11,019 bases of DNA from Melampsora larici-populina 98AG31 (GCF_000204055.1 NW_006769021.1:1-11019); one strand, 5' to 3'; counted from the first letter of the stretch, positions 1 to 7,691 are shown. Notes: generated from the letters alone by a model not told the origin. Program-made: numbers and translations.

Positions 1-708
1 TTGTCGCAGGCACGCCACGTAGAGGCATTCTGTGAATCATCAGCTGCAGTGTGCATCCGCGTGCAAGGATCCTAAAGGAGGAAAAGTTTTAAGGGCTATA
101 AGCTTCTATGGAAAAGAACATTGATTGATATGGATTGAGTGCAAACTGACTTACCGGCGAATCAATTGAAGAGGTAGGATGTACATCTTCCCACTTATTG
201 ACCTCAGTTGGATGAAGAAAGAGATTTGGATATCGAATCTCAATTGCGCTGACCTCGACACTTGCTGACTTATGTCGTCTCTGTTGAAAATTTCCATCAA
301 TACATACTACATAGTCTGGCTCCCCTTCTTTCTTGGCGTAAACATTCTCGCCAAAACAGCGTGGGCAATTGGCCCCTAGCTTTTCCTTTGTTGAAAGTTC
401 CATCGCACGGAAACCCAGATTTTCTTTCACTTGAATCAAGCGTCGGTATGCATCTACTGCACAAGAAAACTGTCTCCCCCATCTCCGCGGCTGGTGATAT
501 CAATCCTGGAATTAGTTTTCAGAATTCAAATTTGAACGCCAAGAATTATAGCACCTACCTTTTTCGTGACATCCTCTACAAATCCTAGGGCCGCTCGGTG
601 AAAAAAATCGAGTGCTTGAGCAAATGGATGTGTTCGCACACAGCAAAACCTCCAGAGGGCATCGTGTAGCCGGAGAAGTCTTAACAAGAATGCAATCTCC
701 GGCAGGAC

Positions 709-711
709 TCA
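709..711 (-). other. Second in-frame TGA in the KDZ pseudogene
   Basis: The frame reads MGYIGGSP, stop, VLPEIAFLLRLLRLHDALW. The match to the family continues on both sides in the same frame, so this is a nonsense change and not an exon end. CGA to TGA is the simplest origin. Confidence 0.85.
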
Positions 712-916
712 TGGGGAACCGCCGATGTAGCCCATCTGAATCAGCCTGACTTGGTCTGATTGGCACGAGCAGAATTCTACTGCTTGTGTATCATGTGCTA
801 TAGGATAGAGAACACATATATCTTTGAATATGGGCAGATACACAGTGAACCAAAGGTCTCTCACTCAATATATCCACCAACTCGAGGTGCCGGATTCGTT
901 TCTTCGCCACCGAGCA

Positions 917-919
917 TCA
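917..919 (-). other. In-frame TGA inside the KDZ cysteine cluster
   Basis: The stop lies between two Cys codons of the CxC-like cluster (reads Cys, stop, Cys-Ser). The same frame stays open beyond it and continues with KKRIRHLELVDIL, a family-like stretch, up to a good donor at 843. A CGA codon changed to TGA would explain it. Confidence 0.85.
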
Positions 920-1430
920 ACATTGGTCTTTTGTGTCGAAATTCCAAGTTTCAGCTTGGCTCCAATCGAAAGTGAGCAGCTTGCATCTCATGAAAATCTT
1001 GAACATTGATTCAAGTATCTCCTCCCATTGTCGTACCTCTCGTATTCGACGCCGTTGATTATACTCACCCGCCTTCTGAGCAACACCAAGATCAGTATCT
1101 GAAGCAATAGACTGCTCAGAATCATATGATTCTGTTTCCGAATCACTTTCATCATAAGGAGGTGAGTCGGGTTGTTCATAATCAAATCCATAGAAACCCT
1201 CGTTCCCATGTATAGCATGATCATTGTCAGTTGCTGCGCTTGTAGAAGGCATAGCAACATCTGGCTGCTGGATTAGTGCACGGACAAGTGAGTCGCATGC
1301 TTTTGCGCAATACTCTTCTTCGATTTTGTCCCATTCGGACAACTGTTTGGATGATTGACTCGAGTCTTGCCTAGGTTTAGTTAAACCGGTTTACTGGAAG
1401 CAATCGATTGCCTTTCTTTCCAGGAGCCAT

Positions 1431-1890
1431 GCGATAGAAGAATATTGACGACGAGATAACGAGATAAGATGTGGTATTTTGGTACTACGTAGCAATCTTA
1501 TGAAGTGCTGAGATGCCCAGTGATCTATATGATTATAATTTTTCCAATCGATTCACCACTTTCGGAAGATTATCGGCATGTCCATTTGCGGTAGTTCTGT
1601 TCCATTTATTTCACCTGTCTGTTGAAAAGTAAACCGTCTGTTGGACAGTTTACCTGAAAGTTAGTCCTGAAAACTAAGCCACAGATAGAGCAATTGAACC
1701 GGTGATAGACTATAGTAGCCAATGATAGTTGTCAAGCTCATAACTCTGTTGTACATCATTCATTCCGACTGTTCAGTCTTTAGTAATACTAGGTTTCAAA
1801 CCTATTGACACTATCACCTTCAAATTGCCTCTTCAAATCTTGAGATGGCCTCATAGCCATGACATCCCAAGTTACCGCTGTTAAGTAATG
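1431..1890. other. Intergenic stretch upstream of the KDZ gene, no gene recognised
   Basis: I find no coding signal on either strand. It holds the small hairpin at 1629-1653. Because it lies just upstream of the KDZ start it may contain that element's 5' flank and terminal repeat, but the other end of the element is outside the window, so an end cannot be matched here. Confidence 0.4.
1629..1653. repeat. Small hairpin with 10-bp arms
   Basis: GTAAACCGTC (1629-1638) and GACAGTTTAC (1644-1653) are complementary in 9 of 10 positions around a 5-base loop. A related perfect 12-bp palindrome, TAAACCGGTTTA, occurs at 1382-1393 in the first predicted KDZ intron. Both share the core GTAAACCG. They may be parts of the KDZ element's terminal region, or chance. 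Confidence 0.4.
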
Positions 1891-2145
1891 TGTTCAAGAT
1901 TTAACAGATGTAAGTGGCAGTTTATTTGAAGATGTATTTGAAGGTGAAATGAGAATGATATTTAAATAATTTTCAACAAAATAATGAATATGTACATACG
2001 ATAACACAACATTCACAAACATTGGCTGAAGATGAGGTGAAGGGTTCATAGATGGTTCTTGATAAATGAATGATTTTATACAAATATTCAATTTGTTTTA
2101 CTTGAAGAATATTGAATCATAAATGTAAAGATATTAAAACATTAG

Positions 2146-2190
2146 TGATTGAAACAAAATAACAAACACCCATATGTACTTCGATGTGAG
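2146..2190 (-). repeat. Inverted copy of the 3384-3417 repeat
   Basis: Read on the minus strand, this segment runs TCACATC, then a few changed bases, then ACATATGGGTGTTT and TATTTT. The plus-strand unit at 3384-3417 has the same blocks in the same order, with about 28 of 34 positions identical. Weaker similarity continues downstream on both sides (TTAATATCTTT compared with the unit at 3226). It shows that this repeat family occurs in both orientations about 1.2 kb apart. Confidence 0.6.
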
Positions 2191-3225
2191 ATTTACACAG
2201 ATAGCCTTTCGAGATGAAGGCAAGTAGTGTTTTTAGATAATTTCATAAGGCTAAACAGTAATAAATAAGACAACTTCACCTAAATATGATGGGTTGGTTG
2301 CATATGTGATCCTTGAAGAACAAGAAGATAACAAAAATCAACACATTGGTGTCATATTTTGAGGTGCTCAAATGAAAGTTTCTCAGATTTCATGGTAAGT
2401 TAAAAAATCTCCTCCTTCCATGATGGGTTACCATCCCTCTTTTGATGTATGACCTACAACATATAAGTTTTTTGCTTATTGCTGAGTTTCTGTGATTTCA
2501 CCAGTGACTCTCAACGTATGAGAGTCATATTTTGAGACACAATTCTCAAATAAAAGTTCTGCAATTTTCAAGTTAAATTCAAAATTGATGCGGGGTTATG
2601 ATGGTATAGCATGACTTGATCAACTCTCAACTTTTTGGTGAAATTAATTTTTCAGTGCTCTTTGCTCCTTTTTTGTGGTGTTTACCAAAGGATAGTCAAT
2701 ATCAGAAAGTAAACGGCACATGCAATCAACCAAACATAAAAGATATCACTGAAAGATTACTCGCTCATTCATAGAGTGATACTATTCCATCACAACTATG
2801 AATTGTTTTTGAATTCAACCTGAAATTTGAAAAAGTTTTATATGAGCACCGTGTCTCCAAAGAAGACTCCCAAGTGACACTTTATGACTGCTCCACTTTC
2901 TTAATAAATTTTTCAGCGCTAATGGAATATCCTCCAAAGATGTTTTAGTAGTTCTCTAGATAATTTATCTTTACAAAAATTTCTAACACTACCCTACTGC
3001 AATATAACCTTTGGGGCCACATTGAAATTGGAGTGTCCACTGTGCTGTCCTGCTCAATTTTGCAACAGTGCAATCAACATCTTTTTTGTCTGTAATCCAA
3101 ATATTTACAAGTAACTTCTTATATATATGGCAGATACTTCATAGGTATATATAAATATCTACAAGCATCAGTATTACTCCAGCTCATCTTTAAGTATTTT
3201 GTTGGAAATATCACCTTAGAGCGTG

Positions 3226-3417
3226 TATGGGTGTTTACTATTTTATTGACAATATTGTTAATATCTTTGACTTCTTGGATGAACTCTGTATTCCAAAATC
3301 CGGTAACATATTTCTAAGCAGCTTATTGGTATATAAGAACATCTCAAAGGGCTACTGCAGGGGTTCTTGGAGCTTGATTTTATCACATCAGAGCACATAT
3401 GGGTGTTTACTATTTTA
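3226..3417 (+). repeat. Pair of direct repeats 172 bp apart
   Basis: The two copies at 3226-3245 and 3398-3417 are identical over 20 bases (TATGGGTGTTTACTATTTTA). Looser similarity follows around GGTATATAAGAACAT (about 3328) and TGTATATAACAGCAT (about 3498). A possible third, much decayed unit starts near 3562. Confidence 0.65.
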
Positions 3418-3700
3418 CTAACAATTCTAATCTCTTGTTCTTATTGCATAAACCGTATTCAAACATCCCTTAAAATATCTTCTTGAACAGTTTGTTTGTA
3501 TATAACAGCATATAACAGGTCTACCTATCCAACCAGCTTCCACTAAATTATAATAGATTAAATGTGTTTCTATATAAAACATTACTTAAAACCTATATAT
3601 CAATAAATGATATCATGGCAGATATCACATCAAAGTATGTAAGTGTGTTCAATGCGTTGTCCCATCAGTTTGTTTATATTTTTTTCATTTTAAAACTCGA

Positions 3701-4101
3701 CATCCTTAAGCACGAAGGGAAGACACTTAAAGCAACCAAAGAAACTGAAAACTTGAAGGATGCGCTCACTGCACGGTTTGTGGTGTACAAAACATTTCAT
3801 TGCAAGAGCAGTCCATCTGGTCAACTGGTGTCTTCCGGGCATTGTCATGTCTATTATACCCCTCTTCAATTCGAAAGAGGTCAGGGGTCATTCTCAATTC
3901 TTCAAGTGTTTGACCTTGGTATTGTGTATTGTATCACCCACGAGGTCAGTACAGACCAAAATGTATATTTACTACATTACTGTTTGAAGGTATGTTGAAT
4001 CTGATGAATTTCAAAATCGGAATCAATCGGAGCTGGAACCAGATTCATCTTGATCACCATAATCTTTTTCCGACTGCACTACTTGGGACCAGAGATCCTC
4101 T
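3701..4101. other. 5' flank of the unknown gene, no gene recognised
   Basis: The base composition is less AT-rich than the tract before it. An open frame runs through 3564-3998 but shows no motif and no clean splice structure, so I do not call it. A short hairpin pairs CCTCTT (3861-3866) with AAGAGG (3875-3880), with ACCCC and GGGGT outside it. No promoter element can be named with confidence. Confidence 0.4.
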
Positions 4102-6091
4102 ATGCCTCCTCGAACTCGTCGAACCCGCCAAGGCTCAGCCTCTCGCGATCAACAACCTACCCAAACCGATGAAACGGCTCCTGCCAGTCAGTCCACAGCT
4201 CCAACTCGCTTGGAGCCCACCAGTACCGCAAGTACCAGAGGCAACTTGTCAAAGAGACCTCCCGCACGCAAGGCGCCACCAGCCAAACGAGTTTGTAACA
4301 ACCAAGAGAACAACACAACTGATCCTAGCGCGTTGAACAACACTCATGATTCAAACACTGGTCATGTAAATGAAACTCCAACGCTCGAAAATTACCAAAG
4401 CTTGATGTCATCATGGCCTCCTGGCCGAATTCGAAAACACCTCAAAAATCATAAGACTAATACTCGTAATCGCCCATCATCTGCAATTCAAACTCGTGTT
4501 AAGTTAGTCTACAAAGTTTTCAAGCAGGAGCTTCTCATGCTTGCTATGATAGGCGAAGTGAGCGAAAGCACTATCAAGTCCTATATGTAGGTGACCTTTT
4601 AGCTAGATCTTTCTTTCATACTCTTAATCTACATGCTCTATCTATTTCACTCACATCATTGGAAACACACTTTGCAGACCTGAAGTTGCTGCGAAAAGAG
4701 CTGCCAGTGCTTATACTGTATTCCTCAAGTATTCCTTAGATTGTTTATCGGAGCCAAGTAAGTGGGAACTTTTACCTCATATTGAGCAGTGTGATTACCA
4801 AACTTATGTGTTCCTTCTAGTGCCGTTGAAAGGAGACGACGACAGCGGCACTGTGCTGGGTGAACGTAACCGGAAGAATGGTGATTGATGGGACAGCCTT
4901 TCTGACGACGCGAGGGCAATGTTTCATCCCACAATCTTCTATGCTCTTGCTGGTGTACCCAACCCCCTTACTTTAGACCCGGACGAGGAGGACGGTGATG
5001 ATGATGAAGTAACACAAGAGGATCATGGTGACTCGTTTGTCCCAGTTCCCAAGGTTCACAAACTCACCATCGAAGAAGACAAACTTTATCGCCCTTTATA
5101 CGACAAGTTAGTTGATTTGAAGAAGGTTGAACGTGAAATACAAAATCCATCAACTGGACCGTCAACTTCTCAACTTCAACGCAAGTCGAAGAATGCCATT
5201 GAAAAAATTGCGCATGAGGTTGGTTGTATTTTGTTTACTGAATGAATCAGTCTTGACAAAAGTGGCTTATGTTTTGATATTTTTTAGCTTGCATGCGAAG
5301 CCAACCGGTTGGACTTTGCCTACTACATGGTGGCCACAAGTACCGTTACTCCAAACAAATCCGTCGATTTGGGGTGGCTACGCGAGTTTACGGCTCATCC
5401 AGCGGTAGCAACTTGGGCTAACAAGACTGTACACCTTGCTACGGTCTTTGCTACTTACTCGCAAGGCGAATCAATGGCAAAGGCGATTGCTTCGGTCAAC
5501 AACACCAAATCGAAAAAACGACAACAAAGCGATAAGCAACAGCCTAGTGACAAGATCAAGATTGATTTAGGACGTCTTCTGGCGGCTCTCACACGTAAGG
5601 TTTTTTGAATAATACTCGGTCTCTCAATTTCAACTCCCTCGTTGTTCTGATTATGTTCAATCGCAGACAAAACTTTAGGTTACTTGCCCAAACAAGCATT
5701 CCCACAGACTGCTGATCCGGTGGCAGAATTGAAAAATAGGTCTTTGCCATTGGCAGTTATCATGTCAGAAGGTTCTAGAATAACCGATGAGAAGCTCACT
5801 GTTGGATTCAAGAAGATGCAATCGGCAACACGACTTGACTGGGTCAATGATATTAAAGAAGGACTCTTTCGGTTGATTCAGCTCAAAGTGGGAACAGAAG
5901 AAACAGTTGGTGAGCCGGTAGCTTTAGATAGTAAGGATATTGAGACTGCCTTAGGCACTACACCTCGCAATATAGACAAAGTATTGAGTATTGGAGAGTC
6001 TACTGTTGATAAAGGGGCAAGAAAGGAAGGCGATGATGAAGAAGGGAGTGGAAGTTCTACTGAGGGCCGTAGTGACAATGATGAGGAATGA
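4102..6091 (+). pseudogene. Five-exon gene of unknown function with one in-frame TGA (disrupted or decayed)
   Basis: I do not recognise a functional family. Exons are 4102-4586, 4678-4757, 4821-5218, 5288-5594 and 5667-6091, all phase-consistent. The introns of 91, 63, 69 and 72 bp have GT donors and AG acceptors, for example GTAAGT at 4758. The model gives 564 codons. Residues 1-110 are Arg/Pro/Ser/Thr/Gln-rich and probably disordered, starting MPPRTRRTRQG. A helical part follows (LVYKVFKQELLMLAMIGEV), then an acidic run (DPDEEDGDDDEV), a conserved-looking core around ACEANRLDFAYYMVATS, a Lys/Gln-rich basic stretch (KSKKRQQSDK), and an acidic Glu/Asp/Ser-rich tail. TGA at 4886-4888 (codon 211) sits where Trp would fit, before WDSLSDDARAMFHPTIFYAL; splicing cannot easily remove it. 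An ATG at 4919 is in frame downstream. The basic and acidic low-complexity parts hint at a nuclear or chromatin-associated protein, which is inference only. Confidence 0.75.
4886..4888 (+). other. In-frame TGA at codon 211 of the unknown gene
   Basis: Exon 3 begins at 4821 in a phase fixed by the upstream donor at 4758, which puts this TGA in frame. The same frame then stays open to the donor at 5219, and later exons join it in phase. TGG (Trp) to TGA is a single transition. Only a 17-bp GT...AG segment spans it, too short to be an intron. Confidence 0.8.
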
Positions 6092-6390
6092 TGATCATCA
6101 CACCTTTTTTGTTGGTGAATCAAAATATTATCTTACTTCTTTGTCATCTTTTCTTGACTCTACATCAAAACACATGAGCAAGATATAAGCGCTGCTAGAA
6201 AAAAAATTAACCAGATGAATAATTTTCCTTTGAATACTTTTTTGTTGTTGTCAATTTCTCTTTCTTTTTCCATGAATTGCAATTGATATTCGATTCTTTT
6301 TTTGCCTCTTAACACACACATGGGCAAGTAATTAAGCCCTGCTAGGAAACATAACAGTTTTTTTATACAATGAGTTGACATGTACTACGT
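6092..6390. repeat. AT-rich 3' flank with an imperfect direct duplication
   Basis: Two landmarks each occur twice in the same order. TTTTTTGTTG occurs at 6105 and 6238. ACATG(A/G)GCAAG followed by TTAAGC or ATAAGC and CTGCTAG(G)AAA occurs at 6172-6202 and 6318-6350. The spacing is 133 and 146 bp, so a unit of about 140 bp was duplicated and then diverged, with indels. No coding signal is seen. The 3' untranslated region of the upstream gene would fall here. Confidence 0.55.
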
Positions 6391-6409
6391 ACAGATGTAT
6401 CTGGCCAAG

Positions 6410-6436
6410 TGTCCTTTTGGCCAGATGAGGGCAGAT
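6410..6436 (+). repeat. Left inverted repeat of the candidate element
   Basis: TGTCC, TTTT, GGCC and then CAGATGAGGGCAGAT. The last 15 bases are an exact inverted match to 7592-7606. The outer blocks TGTCC and GGCC are also matched with small gaps, so the inverted repeat is about 27 bp, imperfect in its outer half. Confidence 0.6.
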
Positions 6437-6604
6437 CTATCTGCCCCGGGCGTGGCGTGGTTTTTTAATCACATCAGGCCAGCTTTCAGTACACACACCC
6501 ATATGGGAGACCGGGGCCACCCTATGCGTGTGTTATATTCATTTGGCCAAACAATGCCTATTTCACTATTGGGGAAGCTAAGAACCTTTTGAAAACTGCA
6601 GGTC

Positions 6605-6926
6605 TCAGAAACCCATCAGAGCTTTGGGATCAAGTCTAAAAGCTTCGAAAGCTCTATTTTGACATAAAATTTCTAATTTAACTATAAATTCATTTCCACC
6701 ATAATATCTTGCATTTGGTAAACGTTCTGAATATTTATTAGTTAAGATCAATCCATTAGCTTCCATGACTGCCAAAGAAGTTGAACTGGCAACAAGATAA
6801 AATGCAATTTGATGAGTTTGATTGATGGATCGATTGAGGTCCTTTTTTTCGGAAAGGACTTACTTTTCTGATGCTATAAGTGTATTGTCAATATCTCTCA
6901 TCTTCAATAAGTTTTTGTACTTCGGG
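6605..6926 (-). pseudogene. Serine hydroxymethyltransferase fragment (two exons and an intact-looking intron)
   Basis: SHMT is the pyridoxal-phosphate enzyme that interconverts serine and glycine with tetrahydrofolate. Only an N-terminal slice is present. The minus-strand exon 6926-6864 reads PEVQKLIEDERY, stop, Q, then LIASE in a shifted frame. A 78-bp intron follows, with GTAAGT at 6863 and CAG ending at 6786. The exon from 6785 reads [20 protein letters not shown], then [24 protein letters not shown], and ends at a TGA (6605-6607). LIASEN, LTNKYSE and RYYGGNE are SHMT hallmarks; splicing rebuilds the Asn of LIASEN. The fragment has one nonsense codon (6888-6890), a frameshift before LIASE, and lacks the PLP-lysine region and everything after it, so it cannot be active. 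The retained intron shows a genomic copy and not a retrocopy. It lies between the inverted repeats at 6410 and 7624. Confidence 0.92.
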
Positions 6927-7068
6927 CTATTGGATTGAAAGAATAGAAATGATTAGATATAGAAAAGTTATGAAGAGAGAGAAAAGAAGACTAAAACTGT
7001 TTATTTGTGTACTAAAGTGCTAGAAATACGTGTGGGCAAGTAAATCATTGTTCGAGTTCAAGGGTGCT
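6927..7068. other. Sequence upstream of the SHMT fragment, possibly its preceding intron
   Basis: On the minus strand, TTTCAATCCAATAG (ending at 6927) is a plausible acceptor just before the Pro codon of PEVQ. The AT- and pyrimidine-rich 90 bases before it look like intron. A short in-frame stretch, NNDLLAH, near 7030-7050 resembles the family's N-terminus, but the splice phase does not fit, so I do not extend the homology. Confidence 0.35.
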
Positions 7069-7616
7069 CAGATGAGCCCAGATGAGTCTCCCCCGAGGTT
7101 AGTGGCGGAAAGATCTTGATCCCAACTTATTATATGTAGTATGTACCGTAGCATATGTGAGCTTTGAAGTATACAGTGGTTGACAAGGGTGAAATTTGAA
7201 TGGAGTCTTGGTATGTATGTATGTACATGAGGTGAATGCGGGGTATATGCAGCAGATGAATCTGCTTGATGGGTAGCCAGAATGATGAGTAGCCAGATCA
7301 ATCTGCTACAGCTCCAGATGAATCTTGGGAGTTCACGGGACTCAGATTTGTATCCATGCAGATGAATCTGAGACTTGGCCAGATTTGGCCAGATGACTCA
7401 GATTTCGATTTTTGGCAACTTTGTCACCTTTATAGGCACTTCAGGGATGGGAAATGAGTCCATGAGCTACACATACATTCTAATACATGTTAAGAATACC
7501 AAGAAGCTTGATTAACTTGAAGATCTTATGATTGGGATTTGTAAAGACTTGGGTAGGTATTTCGAAAAAATTTCTCAGATTCATCTGCCGCATCTGCCCT
7601 CATCTGCAGGCCGATT
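7069..7616. other. Repeat-rich right part of the candidate element, no gene
   Basis: No coding signal is seen on either strand. The stretch is dominated by CAGATGA and CAGAT-N2-ATCTG motifs and by small duplications such as GTAGCCAGA at 7272 and 7289. A short GTAT microsatellite lies at 7211-7222. Confidence 0.5.
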
Positions 7617-7624
7617 TTCGGACA
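7592..7624 (-). repeat. Right inverted repeat of the candidate element
   Basis: On the minus strand this reads TGTCCG, AAAATC, GGCCTG and then CAGATGAGGGCAGAT. It is the partner of 6410-6436 and runs directly into the palindrome at 7617-7668. Confidence 0.6.
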
Positions 7625-7668
7625 TAAGCCGCTGATAATGCATGCATTATCTTCGGCTTGGGGCCGAA
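7617..7668. repeat. 52-bp imperfect palindrome with an 18-bp perfect core
   Basis: The core GATAATGCATGCATTATC (7634-7651) is perfectly self-complementary. Outside two mismatched bases per arm, AAGCCG (7626-7631) pairs with CGGCTT (7654-7659). Outside a 4-base mismatched block, TTCGG (7617-7621) pairs with CCGAA (7664-7668). The hAT reading frame ends within the core (TAA at 7647-7649). It could extrude as a cruciform or mark a transposon end or join. Confidence 0.85.
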
Positions 7669-7691
7669 CATTCTGGGGGCCACAGGTGCGT
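7647..7691 (-). other. Non-homologous tail fused to the hAT frame
   Basis: After the ERLF codons the frame reads THLWPPECSAPSRR and stops. Other hAT proteins continue here with a Ser/Ala-rich turn, an Arg-containing loop and a final helix ending in a Trp-Leu pair, none of which is present in any frame. The junction near 7691 marks an insertion or deletion point and coincides with the start of the palindrome-bearing block. Confidence 0.7.

Larger units (their letters stand above)
1..1430 (-). pseudogene. KDZ-type transposase with CxC1-like cysteine cluster, N-terminal part, two nonsense codons
   Basis: Catalytic protein of a KDZ (Kyakuja-Dileera-Zisupton) DNA transposon, which would cut and move its own element in the nucleus. 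My exon model on the minus strand is 1430-1395, 1342-844, 779-559, 490-155 and 71 to the window edge, all in phase, with introns of 52, 64, 68 and 83 bp; the first exon and intron are the least certain. Exon 2 is acidic and then carries WNFDTKDQC plus a further Cys (the CxC1-like cluster). Exon 3 has EFCSCQSDQVRLIQMGYIGG and THPFAQAL. Exon 4 has CPRCFG and VVCIDGNFQQRRH, the family's first catalytic-core strand with its Asp. Exon 5 begins DPCTRMHTAADDSQNASTW and runs off the window. TGA codons at 917-919 and 709-711 interrupt an otherwise continuous family match, so I call it a decayed copy. Family assignment is from recognised motifs and is firm; the start is not. Confidence 0.9.
1891..3700. 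repeat. AT-rich non-coding tract with diverged ~172-bp-spaced repeats
   Basis: No gene is recognisable. Two pairs of direct repeats are seen. GTCATATTTTGAG occurs at 2351 and 2524 (173 bp apart), with similarity extending roughly 90 bp through matched blocks (TCAAAT, AAAGTT, AAGTTAAA, GGGTTA). TATGGGTGTTTACTATTTTA occurs at 3226 and 3398 (172 bp apart), again with scattered downstream similarity. Open frames here are short, use AT-biased codons and carry no motif. The near-equal spacing suggests an old satellite-like tandem array or repeated insertions of one element. The two pairs do not clearly align with each other. Confidence 0.55.
6392..7587. repeat. Six exact CAGAT-N2-ATCTG dyads
   Basis: Exact copies lie at 6392-6403 (spacer GT), 6432-6443 (CT), 7253-7264 (GA), 7294-7305 (CA), 7359-7370 (GA) and 7576-7587 (TC). 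A copy with one mismatch is at 7315-7326. The second is extended to GGGCAGATCTATCTGCCC (6429-6446) and the third to AGCAGAT/ATCTGCT arms. The half-site CAGATGA also occurs at 6422, 7069, 7079 and 7390. The dyad shape with a free two-base spacer suggests a binding site for a dimeric protein; hAT transposases are known to bind short subterminal repeats. The binding role here is inference. Confidence 0.8.
6392..7668. mobile_element. Candidate non-autonomous DNA element carrying a captured SHMT fragment
   Basis: This block is set apart by six exact copies of CAGAT-N2-ATCTG and by related CAGATGAG repeats, which are almost absent from the rest of the window. Near its ends, CAGATGAGGGCAGAT (6422-6436) and its exact reverse complement (7592-7606) face each other. 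The similarity extends outward through GGCC and TGTCC (6410-6414 against 7620-7624). Between them lies an intron-containing SHMT fragment on the minus strand. On the right, a 52-bp imperfect palindrome adjoins the truncated end of the hAT gene. Inverted ends plus subterminal short repeats plus a captured gene piece fit a Pack-type or hAT-like non-autonomous element. No target-site duplication could be fixed and the exact borders are unknown. It could instead be the decayed 3' terminal region of the neighbouring hAT element. Confidence 0.5.

Noticed and set aside
262..588. 108-residue plus-strand open frame
   Set aside because: It lies antisense to the KDZ exons, whose motifs (CPRCFG, VCIDGNFQQRRH) fix the coding strand as minus.
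3858..3888. Hairpin with CCTCTT/AAGAGG arms as a regulatory RNA
   Set aside because: Short arms with a mismatched outer part and no supporting context.
3564..3998. 144-residue open frame upstream of the unknown gene
   Set aside because: No family motif, AT-driven composition, begins in the repeat tract, and no splice signals join it to the gene at 4102.
4040..4051. CAGATTCATCTT, a near match to the dyad outside the block
   Set aside because: Single isolated 11-of-12 match; expected occasionally by chance and not part of the cluster.
4919..5245. Independent small gene starting at the ATG at 4919
   Set aside because: It is the same frame and exon as the larger model, with upstream exons joining in phase; better explained as the part after the TGA.
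6839..6859. Hairpin GTCCTTT / AAAGGAC as a terminator or transposon end
   Set aside because: It lies inside the SHMT fragment's intron next to its donor; a 7-bp stem is unremarkable there.
7211..7222. GTAT microsatellite
   Set aside because: Only three units; ordinary.
7253..7370. CAGAT motifs as a CRISPR array
   Set aside because: Spacing is irregular, the repeats are only 12 bp dyads, and the genome is eukaryotic.
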